Positions 1 through 6,000 of a DNA stretch of 10,107 bases are shown here, piece after piece (position 1 is the stretch's first letter; each line of letters opens with the position of its first letter). The stretch spans positions 1-10,107 of the forward strand of contig CAITBU010000039.1 of the NCBI GenBank assembly GCA_903890595.1, read 5' to 3'. The notes under the pieces were generated by a model, which saw only the letters and a program-made list of their open reading frames with translations, made no database searches and was not told the DNA's origin. The position numbers were made by a program, and so were the translations under genes. This DNA is from an uncultured Holophagaceae bacterium. GTDB taxonomy: Bacteria > Acidobacteriota > Holophagae > Holophagales > Holophagaceae.

Positions 1-93
1 CGCCGGTTCGAGCCCTGACAAGGTCTTCCCAGATTGAAAAAGCCCCCCTTTGGGGGCCTTTTCAATCTGGGGCGGCTGACCGGGCTCGAACCG
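1..93. repeat. 93-bp direct repeat, copy 1 (tRNA-derived)
   Basis: This segment recurs at 183-275 with three mismatches (positions 32, 34 and 48 against 214, 216 and 230). In order it contains a plus-strand sequence resembling a tRNA T-arm (GGTTCGAGCCC at 5-15), a terminator-like hairpin at 31-68, and a minus-strand copy of the tRNA-His 3' part (CCA end, 3' acceptor strand and most of the T-arm, 68-93). Similarity to tRNA-His stops inside the T-arm at 93, so this copy cannot encode a tRNA. It begins at the window edge, so the true left boundary is unknown. It could be a partial duplication or an integration scar. Confidence 0.85.
31..68. terminator. bidirectional terminator hairpin, copy 1
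   Basis: Positions 31-47 pair with 52-68 around the loop CTTT, with one A-C mismatch (41/58): an A/T-rich lower stem and a six-pair G/C upper stem. Both strands end in a run of T after the G/C stem, so it could terminate transcription from either side. The lower stem is better paired than in the second copy at 217-246. With no intact tRNA beside it in this window, its present role is uncertain. Confidence 0.65.
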
Positions 94-182
94 TTGCCAA
101 CGGCTGGCCCCGGCCCCCGGGCACTCCGAAGGCTCCCCCGGAGCCTTCTCGCTGGGGCCTTCCGGGCCGCCGTGGTTGCTCT
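94..182. other. 89-bp spacer between the two repeat copies, with a compact hairpin
   Basis: This very G/C-rich spacer carries no recognisable gene. A 13-base palindrome (CCGTTGCCAACGG, 91-103) straddles its left junction. A perfect 9-bp stem (GAAGGCTCC at 128-136 with GGAGCCTTC at 140-148) closes on a three-base CCC loop. There is no T run after the hairpin, so it is not a standard terminator. I found no tRNA body here that would pair with the plus-strand T-arm-like sequence starting at 183. Confidence 0.5.
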
Positions 183-275
183 CGCCGGTTCGAGCCCTGA
201 CAAGGTCTTCCCACAGTGAAAAAGCCCCCGTTTGGGGGCCTTTTCAATCTGGGGCGGCTGACCGGGCTCGAACCG
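183..275. repeat. 93-bp direct repeat, copy 2 (overlaps tRNA-His 3' end)
   Basis: Second copy of the repeat at 1-93. It runs from a plus-strand T-arm-like sequence through a terminator hairpin into the 3' end of the complete tRNA-His gene. The plus-strand 16-mer TCGCCGGTTCGAGCCC (182-197) is the exact reverse complement of 264-279 in the T-arm of tRNA-His, so the copy is flanked by inverted T-arm sequences. The plus-strand T-arm does not pair properly: its 5' half matches tRNA-His, but its 3' half reads CCTGA instead of CCGGT. Confidence 0.85.
217..246 (-). terminator. intrinsic terminator of tRNA-His (bidirectional form)
   Basis: The stem 217-229/234-246 (one A-C mismatch, four-base loop GTTT at 230-233) lies three bases past the encoded CCA of tRNA-His on the minus strand. 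Read from that strand, a six-pair G/C stem is followed by TTTTT, the classic intrinsic form. The plus strand also has a T run (241-244), so it can probably act both ways. Confidence 0.75.
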
Positions 276-327
276 GCGACATCTGGAATCACAATCCAGT
301 ACTCTAACCAACTGAGCTACAGCCGCC
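250..327 (-). tRNA. trnH: tRNA-His, anticodon GTG
   Basis: Read on the minus strand, this folds as a complete cloverleaf. The extra 5' G (position -1) faces discriminator C73, the hallmark identity element of bacterial tRNA-His. It is followed by a 7-bp acceptor stem GCGGCTG/CAGCCGC, a D-arm with the sequence TAGCTCAGTTGG, an anticodon stem CTGGA/TCCAG around loop TTGTGAT (anticodon GTG), and a T-arm GCCGG/CCGGT around TTCGAGC. The 3' CCA is encoded (252-250). A hairpin terminator follows. The 3' part of this gene is duplicated at 68-93. Confidence 0.96.
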
Positions 328-341
328 GTTGGACCATTCAG

Positions 342-347
342 ATTATC
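342..347 (-). promoter_or_regulatory. possible -10 element for tRNA-His
   Basis: On the minus strand this reads GATAAT, five of six matches to the sigma-70 -10 consensus. It lies 14 bases upstream of the mature tRNA 5' end, which would give a short leader of about seven bases. No convincing -35 box is visible at the expected spacing, so the call rests on the -10 match and position alone. Confidence 0.35.
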
Positions 348-423
348 CGGGGCGGGTCGGGATGGCCAGCGGGAACCTTCGGCGGACTGCTGTCATCGAA
401 TGGCATGCCGGGGTTCGGCCAGT

Positions 424-429
424 GAGGAG
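424..429 (+). promoter_or_regulatory. ribosome binding site fixing the htrA start
   Basis: GAGGAG lies four bases before the ATG at 434. It selects this start over the upstream in-frame ATG at 329, which lies next to the tRNA-His gene and has no comparable purine-rich site. Confidence 0.7.
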
Positions 430-433
430 TTCC

Positions 434-1936
434 ATGAATCGTCAGATCAAGCAAATTCTAGGGTTGTCGGCGTTCGCAGCCGGGTGCATGGCCCTGGGGA
501 TGGGGTTGAGTCACGGGTGGGTCGCCCTGGCCCAGGAAGAAAAACCCGTGGTGGTGGATGCCAAGGGTCTGGACCGCCTGCCCCCCATCGCGGACGTTGC
601 GGAGAAGCTCAACCCCACCGTGGTGGCCATCACCAACACCAGCTTCGTGAAGGGCCGCGGCTTCGATCACCCGCAGGTCGGCGGCCAGGACTTCTTCGAC
701 TTCTTCTTTGGCCCCGGGAACCCCCAGCAGCGGCGCACCCCCCGGGGTGGGGAGGACGAGCAGCGGGCCGTCTCCGGCGGCTCCGGCGTGATCATCAGCC
801 CCCAGGGCGAGATCCTCACGAACTACCACGTGATTGCCAGCATGGGCACCGGGGACAACACCCTGGAGGTGAAGACCAGCGACGGCAAGTCCTTCAAGGC
901 CACGGTGCTGGGCAAGGACAAGGAGCTCGACATCGCCCTCATCAAGATCGATGCGGCCCACCTGCCCTTTGCCAAGCTCGGCGAATCGGACTCGCTGCGC
1001 ATCGGCGAGTGGGTGGTGGCCATCGGCAACCCCTTCGGCCTGGAGCACACGGTCACCCAGGGCATCATCAGCGCCAAGGGCCGCAAGCTGGACACCGGGG
1101 TCAGCTCCTTCCTGCAGACGGACGCTGCCATCAACCGCGGCAATTCTGGGGGCCCCCTGCTGAACCTGCGGGGCGAGGTGGTGGGCATCAACACGGCCAT
1201 CAACCCGGCGGGCCAGAACATCGGCTTTGCCGTCCCCATCAGCATGGTGAGCCGGATCCTCAAGGACCTGCGCTCGGGCAAGCCCGTGAGCCGTGGCTTC
1301 CTCGGCGTCGGGCCCCAGGAGCTCGACCAGGCCTACCAGGACGCCCTGGGCGTCAAGGCCGGCGTGGTTGTGGGGACCCTCGAAAAGGGGCAGCCCGCCG
1401 ACAAGGCCGGGCTCCAGCGGCTGGATGTCATCACCGCTGTGGACGGCCAGCCCATTCAGAGCCCCGATGAGCTGGTGAGTGCCATCTCCAACCGTCGGGC
1501 CGGAGAGGCCGTGAAGCTCTCCGTCTTCCGGGATGGCAAGACGCTCACCCTCACCGTGACCCTGGGGGACCGCAAGGCCCTGGAGGACCAGCGCCGCCGG
1601 GACGCCGGGGAGGAACCCGAGGATGAGCAGGGCAAGAAGACCCCGGGCGAAGCCAAGAGCGTGAACCTGGAAAAGACCTACGGCTTCACCGTCGAGCCAG
1701 CGGACCCCAAGAACCGCCTCAAGGGTGTGGTGGTGACCACCGTGGACCCCCGCTCCCCCGCGGCCGAACGGGGCCTGGCTCCGGGCCTGATCATCACCGA
1801 GGTCGGCCGCCAGCCCGTGAACACCCTGGCGGAGTTCAATACCCAGGTGAAGAAGGCCGGGGGGCGCACCCTGCTCCTCTTCGTCCAGGCCACCAGTGGC
1901 AACCAGAAGGGCACCCTGGCCATCCCACCGCGCTGA
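434..1936 (+). CDS. htrA: HtrA/Do-family periplasmic serine endoprotease with two PDZ domains
   Basis: Envelope quality-control protease (MEROPS S1C) predicted to cleave misfolded exported proteins in the periplasm. The 500-residue product starts with a signal peptide (basic MNRQIK, hydrophobic 8-31, probable signal peptidase I site after ALA at 31-33). The trypsin-like domain spans about 55-275 with the full triad: His132 (TNYHVIA), Asp166 (ELDIALI) and Ser238 (GNSGGP). Two PDZ domains follow, about 285-375 (SRGFLGV onward) and 420-495. The loop at 72-112, with an FFDFFFG cluster, fits the LA loop of Do proteases. The ATG at 434 is chosen because GAGGAG (424-429) precedes it and the signal peptide starts there; an in-frame ATG at 329 would add 35 residues that do not resemble a leader. 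Length and two PDZ domains fit DegP/DegQ/MucD. It is the only gene of its unit and ends in a hairpin. Confidence 0.95.
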   Translation: MNRQIKQILGLSAFAAGCMALGMGLSHGWVALAQEEKPVVVDAKGLDRLPPIADVAEKLNPTVVAITNTSFVKGRGFDHPQVGGQDFFDFFFGPGNPQQRRTPRGGEDEQRAVSGGSGVIISPQGEILTNYHVIASMGTGDNTLEVKTSDGKSFKATVLGKDKELDIALIKIDAAHLPFAKLGESDSLRIGEWVVAIGNPFGLEHTVTQGIISAKGRKLDTGVSSFLQTDAAINRGNSGGPLLNLRGEVVGINTAINPAGQNIGFAVPISMVSRILKDLRSGKPVSRGFLGVGPQELDQAYQDALGVKAGVVVGTLEKGQPADKAGLQRLDVITAVDGQPIQSPDELVSAISNRRAGEAVKLSVFRDGKTLTLTVTLGDRKALEDQRRRDAGEEPEDEQGKKTPGEAKSVNLEKTYGFTVEPADPKNRLKGVVVTTVDPRSPAAERGLAPGLIITEVGRQPVNTLAEFNTQVKKAGGRTLLLFVQATSGNQKGTLAIPPR

Positions 1937-1957
1937 TCCATTCGTCCAGATCAACCC

Positions 1958-1992
1958 AGGGCCCCGGATCTCCGGGGCCCTGCCGGTTTTTT
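1958..1992 (+). terminator. terminator after htrA
   Basis: A perfect 10-bp G/C-rich stem (AGGGCCCCGG at 1958-1967 with CCGGGGCCCT at 1972-1981) closes on ATCT. Six T residues follow at 1987-1992, but five bases (GCCGG) separate stem and T run, which is less than ideal. It begins 21 bases after the htrA stop and separates that gene from the downstream operon. Confidence 0.75.
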
Positions 1993-2030
1993 GGTAGACT
2001 GGGGGGCTCAACCCGGCCAAAGGATCGACG

Positions 2031-3809
2031 ATGGGCCAATGCCTCCTGCTTGTGGACAGCGACCGGAGCTTCCTCAAGGAGCACGGGGTCACCCTGGCTT
2101 CGAGCTTCGAATTCGAGAGCCTCCAGACCGCCGATGGCGTGTTGGACCGTCTGGCGAGCGGGGTCTACGCTGCTGTCCTTATCTGCGTCGAAGTGAACGA
2201 GAACAAGGGCTATTCCCTGTGCTCGGCCATCCGTAAGGCCCCCGGCCTGGAGGGGCTCAAGGTCATCTTGATCAGCGCCAAGGCCACTGAGGAGGAGTTC
2301 CAGCGGCACCAGGGTCTCAAGGTCCGGGCCGACCTCTACCTTCACAAGCCCATGACCCCCAGCACCCTGGTGGCGGCCCTTGCGCCCTTCGTACCCGCCC
2401 GAGCGGTGGACCCTGACAACCCCCTGGAGGGCCTGGCTGACACCAGCCTTGGCAGCGACTGGTTGGCTGGCCTGCGGAGCTCCCTGGAAGGCCCGATGGC
2501 GGAGGACCGCACCGCTGCTACGGTGCGCCTGGATGCCGCAGGGGTTGAAAAGGTGCGGATTCTCGAGGAGGAGGTGCAGGCGCTCCACGAGGAGCTGCGC
2601 AGCCGGGACCGCCGTCTGCAGACTGCCGAAGTGGCCTCTGCCGAGGCCCAGATGAGGCTCGGCGAAGGCGAAGCGGCGCGCTTCGACCTGGAGGCCCGCC
2701 TGGACCGGGTGGGGAGCGAGGTCCGGAACCTGCAGTTGGAACTGGAAGAGGCCAAGGCCGCCCAGGGAGACCTCGGCCAGCAGCTGGAGGCGATCACTCG
2801 CGACGCCACTGAGAAAGCCCAGGTTGTGATCGACCTGCTCCAGGAGCGGGATCAGCTCCGGCAGACAATCCTGGATCAGGATCACCTCCAGGGCCGGGTT
2901 GATGAGCTGCAGGAGGCCATGGACCTCCAGGCTGCCGCCGTTGCCGTTGAGCGTCAGGCCCTCCAAGAGGCTGTTGCTGCCGGGGAACAGGCTCTGGCCA
3001 CCTGTCGCCAGGAGCGGGAGGAGGCCCTGCAGTTCTGGGCCGATGCGGAGGCCGCTCGCGAGACCGCCACCGAGGGCCACGGCCAAGCCCTTACAGCGGC
3101 CAGCGCCGCCGGGGAGCAGGCCCAGGCAGAACGGGACGCCCTCCGCACTGAGCTAGAGGCTACCCACCAGGCCCGGACGGAGCTGGAAGCTGCTCTCGCT
3201 GCCGCTCGGACTGAGCTAGCAGCAGCCCGGCAGACCGAGGCAGAACGGGACGCCCTCCGCACCGAGCTGGAGGTTGCCCGCCAGGCCCAGGTGGACCTGG
3301 AAGCTGCTCGCACCGAGCTGGAAGTCACCCTCGCCGCCGTCCGGACGGAGCTGGAAGCAATCCAACATGTCGATGCGGAACGGGAAGCCCTGCGCACCGA
3401 GCTGGGGGCCGCCCACCAGGCTCGGACGGAGCAGGAAGCCGTCTTGTCCGATGTTCGGCAGAAGGCCGAGGCACAGGAACAGCGCGCCCAGGCGGCCGAG
3501 GAGGCCCTCCGCCAGCACCTGGAGCAAGGCAGCCTCACCGAGGCCCAGCTGGACGAGCTGCACCGCCAGCAGGAGGAGGTCCGGTCCCAGCACGAGCGGG
3601 AGCGCCTGGAGCTGATGGTGGCCCTGGGGGAGCAGGAGGCCGAAGCAGCCCGGATCATCCAGGTCCTGTCTGCCCTGGAGGAGGAGAAGCAGGCCCTCGC
3701 CGCCGAGGTAGCGGCCCAGCGAGGCCGGCTGCAGGGCCTCCAGGCACTGCTAGGGGATCTGCAGGAACCCCTCCGCCGCGCCGCTGACTTGGCCCGGGGC
3801 CAGGAGTGA
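2031..3809 (+). CDS. FrzS-like protein: pseudo-receiver domain plus long coiled coil
   Basis: 592 residues. Residues 1-123 form a response-regulator receiver fold with the acidic pair Asp9/Asp11, Ser82 and Lys106 (YLHKP). The phospho-acceptor Asp is replaced by Cys52 (LICVEV), so normal phosphorylation is not expected. The region around FQRHQGLK...ADLYLHKP closely resembles, from memory, Myxococcus xanthus FrzS, a pole-to-pole social-motility protein whose receiver also lacks the phosphorylation Asp. His93 and Tyr103 have the same ten-residue spacing as FrzS His92 and Tyr102, both reported as essential. After a linker (about 124-165), residues 170-588 are an uninterrupted Glu/Ala/Arg/Gln-rich coiled coil with about eight RTELE-like units at 365-470. 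Total length and layout also fit FrzS. No DNA-binding or enzymatic output domain is visible. An AAGGA box lies six bases before the ATG, and a weak TAGACT (1995-2000) could be a -10 element. A polar scaffold or motility role is inferred. Confidence 0.82.
   Translation: MGQCLLLVDSDRSFLKEHGVTLASSFEFESLQTADGVLDRLASGVYAAVLICVEVNENKGYSLCSAIRKAPGLEGLKVILISAKATEEEFQRHQGLKVRADLYLHKPMTPSTLVAALAPFVPARAVDPDNPLEGLADTSLGSDWLAGLRSSLEGPMAEDRTAATVRLDAAGVEKVRILEEEVQALHEELRSRDRRLQTAEVASAEAQMRLGEGEAARFDLEARLDRVGSEVRNLQLELEEAKAAQGDLGQQLEAITRDATEKAQVVIDLLQERDQLRQTILDQDHLQGRVDELQEAMDLQAAAVAVERQALQEAVAAGEQALATCRQEREEALQFWADAEAARETATEGHGQALTAASAAGEQAQAERDALRTELEATHQARTELEAALAAARTELAAARQTEAERDALRTELEVARQAQVDLEAARTELEVTLAAVRTELEAIQHVDAEREALRTELGAAHQARTEQEAVLSDVRQKAEAQEQRAQAAEEALRQHLEQGSLTEAQLDELHRQQEEVRSQHERERLELMVALGEQEAEAARIIQVLSALEEEKQALAAEVAAQRGRLQGLQALLGDLQEPLRRAADLARGQE
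3126..3397 (+). repeat. degenerate internal repeats in the coiled-coil coding region
   Basis: The block GCAGAACGGGACGCCCTCCG begins at 3126 and again at 3240 (114 bp, 38 codons apart). A diverged third copy, GCGGAACGGGAAGCCCTGCG, begins at 3375 (135 bp, 45 codons later, one heptad more). Each encodes AER(D/E)ALRTEL. Near identity of the first two copies at the nucleotide level indicates fairly recent duplication, not only selection for coiled-coil residues. Copy number may vary between strains. Confidence 0.75.
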
Positions 3810-5119
3810 CCCTGACTGCAGCCCTCGTCTGCGCCGCCCTGATCTGCGTGAGTGCCTTCTTCGTGCTGGCGGAGTTTGCCGCCGTCCGGGTGCGGGCAAC
3901 CCAGCTGGAGGCCCTGGCCTCGGAAGACCTCCGCGCCCTCCGTGCCCTGGAGATCCACCGGAGCCTGGGCCACCACCTGTCGGCCATCCAGGCGGGCATC
4001 GTGCTGTGCGCCCTGGCCCTCGGGGCCGTGGGCGAGAGCCTCTTCAGCCATGGCTTCCGCACCCTCTTCGGCCGTCTGCCCTGGCCGGGCCTCGTGCTGC
4101 CGCTCAGCTCTGGCCTGGCCCTGCTGGTGATGACCACCCTGCACGTGGTGCTGGCGGAGCTGGTGCCCCGCAGCCTGGCCATCCGCTCGGCGCTGACCTG
4201 GGCCCTGCGCACCGCCGGCCCTCTGCTGGCCTGGTCCCGGCTGGTACGCCCGCTGACCTGGGGCCTGATCCGTCTGAGCCATGGGGTCCTGCGGCTCTTC
4301 GGGGTACAGCCCGAGAGCGATGCCGAGGACCTGCTGCCCAGCGAGGCCGAGTTTCGCCGAATGCTTGAGCGGAGCCACGCGGAGGGCAGCCTGGAGCTGG
4401 ACCGCAAGGAGCTCATCGAGAACCTCTTCGACTTCAGCCGCCGCACCGTCAAGGAAATCGCCGTGCCCCGGGCCCGGGTGGTCTGCTTCGACCTGACCCG
4501 CAGCCTGGATCAGAACCTGGCGCTGGCCCGCACCACCCCCCACACCCGTATCCCGCTGGTGGAGGGCGACCTCGACCGCGTGGTGGGCATCATCCACCTG
4601 AAGGAGCTGCTCTGGGCCCTCCAGGACCACGGTCGGGCGCTGGACCTGCGGGCCCTGGCCCGGCCCGCCTTCTTCGTGCCGGAGATGAAGCCCATTCAGG
4701 GTCTCCTGCTGGACTTCCAGCAGCGCAAGCAGCACGTGGCTCTGGTGGTGAACGAGCATGGCGGGGTGGACGGCCTGGTGACCCTGGAGGATGTCCTCGA
4801 GGAGCTGGTGGGTGAGATCCAGGACGAGTTCGACCGCGAGGCGATTCAGCTCCGGCAGACCCGGGGCGGCGGCTGGCTGGCCCAGGGGAATGTCACCCTT
4901 GAGCAGCTGGAGGACCACCTGCGCCTGAGCCTGGAGGCCGAGGCCGGGTCGGTGAGCCTGGGTGGCTTCTTCCAGGAGCGCCTGGGCCGGGTGCTCCGCC
5001 CCGGCGACGAGCTCAAGCTGCAGGGCTGGCGCATCCGCGTGCTGGCCATGAGGGGCCTGGCCCCCGGCCAGTTCCTACTCAAGCCCCTGCCCACCGAGCC
5101 GGCGGACCCGGATGCCTGA
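3806..5119 (+). CDS. CNNM/CorC (HlyC) family membrane protein with CBS pair
   Basis: 437 residues, the usual length of the family. It has an N-terminal CNNM (DUF21) transmembrane domain (about 1-165; helices near 3-25, 62-78, 95-117 and 128-150) with the family signatures FFVLAEFAAVRVR (18-30) and HVVLAELVPRSLA (113-125). Two CBS motifs follow (about 216-270 with AVPRARV, and 285-337 with HGGVDGLVTLEDVLEE), then a C-terminal CorC/HlyC domain (about 348-428). Relatives are linked to magnesium or cobalt export, or more loosely to envelope homeostasis; the old 'hemolysin' label is not informative. The substrate cannot be read from sequence. The start is GTG, overlapping the TGA of the preceding gene in the four bases GTGA, which implies translational coupling. 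The nearest purine-rich site abuts the start, so reinitiation is likely. ADP/ATP or Mg-ATP binding by the CBS pair is possible. Confidence 0.92.
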   Translation: MTLTAALVCAALICVSAFFVLAEFAAVRVRATQLEALASEDLRALRALEIHRSLGHHLSAIQAGIVLCALALGAVGESLFSHGFRTLFGRLPWPGLVLPLSSGLALLVMTTLHVVLAELVPRSLAIRSALTWALRTAGPLLAWSRLVRPLTWGLIRLSHGVLRLFGVQPESDAEDLLPSEAEFRRMLERSHAEGSLELDRKELIENLFDFSRRTVKEIAVPRARVVCFDLTRSLDQNLALARTTPHTRIPLVEGDLDRVVGIIHLKELLWALQDHGRALDLRALARPAFFVPEMKPIQGLLLDFQQRKQHVALVVNEHGGVDGLVTLEDVLEELVGEIQDEFDREAIQLRQTRGGGWLAQGNVTLEQLEDHLRLSLEAEAGSVSLGGFFQERLGRVLRPGDELKLQGWRIRVLAMRGLAPGQFLLKPLPTEPADPDA

Positions 5120-5948
5120 GGCCCTGGATGGGTTTCTGTTGGCGGCGGGCCTCGGCCTGCGCATGGGACCCCTCAGCCAGTGCCTGGCCAAGCCCGCCTG
5201 GACCCTGCGGGGGCGCTCCCTGCTCCAGTGGGGGGCCGAGGCCCTGCGCAGCGCCGGGGCCCTGCGCCTGGCCTGCAACGCCCACCACCGCCCCTGGGAC
5301 ATTCGGGCGGAAGCCGCGGGCCTGGAGGTCTGCGAGGAGCCGAACCTGCTGGGCAACGTGGGCGCCCTCCTGCACGCCCGGGGCCGCGTGGCCGCTGAGC
5401 TGCTGACCTGGAACGCCGATGTGTGGGCGGATGCCGTGCCCTTCGCCCTGCTCCGCGAGCGCCACCGCCAGGCCCGCGCCACCCTCAGCTGGCTGCTGGT
5501 GCCCCATCCGGGCGGCCCCTGGAATCCGGTCTTCCTGGACGCAGCCAACCGGGTGCTGCCCAAGGGGGTGGCAGGTCCCCGCGGTCCCTACCACTTCACC
5601 GGCGCCGCTGCCTGGGCACCGGAGGCCTTGGCCCTGCTCCCCGAGGGCCCCAGTGAGGCGGACACGCTGCGGCCCCGTCTGCCCCTGCACCTGGGGGTGG
5701 TGGCAGAGCCCTTCCCCTGGCGGGAGGTGGGTACTGCGGATGCTCTGATCGCCGCCGCCGCCGACCTCGCCCCTGGGCAGGAAGGCCGCCTGCCCGGCTG
5801 CTATGTGCATCCCGGGGCCCATCCCGCCGGCCACCTCGTCCGGTGCGTCCTGGGCCCCGGCGCCGCCCCGCCAGCGGCCACCACAGACCGCGCCGCCCTC
5901 TGGTTCCAGGAGGGGGGCCGGCAGGTGCGACTGGGGCTTCCGGTCTGA
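5112..5948 (+). CDS. murU: MurU-like sugar-1-phosphate nucleotidyltransferase
   Basis: 278 residues with the GT-A nucleotidyltransferase fold. The N-terminal signature LAAGLGLRMGPLS (10-22) supplies the GxGxR nucleotide loop (Gly13, Gly15, Arg17), followed by LAKP with Lys27. NADVW (101-105) corresponds to the NGDxW metal-binding segment of MurU, with Asp103. EEPNLLGNVGALLHA (75-89) and the VGTADAL stretch near 210 also fit. MurU makes UDP-MurNAc from MurNAc-1-phosphate and UTP. The assignment rests mainly on the following AmgK-like kinase, the usual partner, found here in reversed order relative to amgK-murU of Pseudomonas. Oddities: PKP is changed to AKP, NGD to NAD, and about 50 extra C-terminal residues with Gly/Pro/His turns resemble a short beta-helix tail as in mannose-1-phosphate guanylyltransferases. 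Substrate is therefore less certain than fold. It overlaps the preceding gene by eight bases and lacks a clear ribosome binding site, suggesting coupled translation. Confidence 0.82.
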   Translation: MPEALDGFLLAAGLGLRMGPLSQCLAKPAWTLRGRSLLQWGAEALRSAGALRLACNAHHRPWDIRAEAAGLEVCEEPNLLGNVGALLHARGRVAAELLTWNADVWADAVPFALLRERHRQARATLSWLLVPHPGGPWNPVFLDAANRVLPKGVAGPRGPYHFTGAAAWAPEALALLPEGPSEADTLRPRLPLHLGVVAEPFPWREVGTADALIAAAADLAPGQEGRLPGCYVHPGAHPAGHLVRCVLGPGAAPPAATTDRAALWFQEGGRQVRLGLPV

Positions 5949-6000
5949 GTCCCACCGCTTCCCTGGTAGCCAGCGCCGCCCAGCGCATTACCCTGGGAGG

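Noticed and set aside
1..275. CRISPR array
   Set aside because: Only two 93-bp units with an 89-bp spacer are present, far larger than CRISPR repeats, and they derive from a tRNA and its terminator.
34..425. Small open frames across the tRNA-His region on both strands
   Set aside because: They run through the repeat, the terminator hairpins and the tRNA itself, and lack ribosome binding sites. Two share the same opening residues only because the DNA is duplicated.
448..490. Lipoprotein signal in HtrA (Cys18 in AAGC)
   Set aside because: Ala replaces the usual Leu at -3 of the lipobox and the hydrophobic stretch continues past Cys18, while ALA-Q at 31-34 is a good signal peptidase I site.
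458..2092. Long minus-strand open frame opposite htrA
   Set aside because: It has only low-complexity Gly/Ala/Leu/His-rich sequence with no domain pattern, and its opposite strand encodes a complete protease with all catalytic motifs. In GC-rich DNA stops are rare on the antisense strand.
2954..4918. 654-codon minus-strand open frame opposite the coiled-coil and CNNM genes
   Set aside because: It is a mixture of Gln/Gly-rich and Ser/Arg-rich runs, the expected mirror of a Glu/Ala/Gln coiled coil. It crosses two overlapping, well-supported genes.
5803..6000. N-terminal extension of AmgK starting at 5803
   Set aside because: It overlaps the end of murU in another frame, is Pro/Ser/Arg-rich without similarity to kinase N-termini, and the family normally starts near the ATG at 6001.
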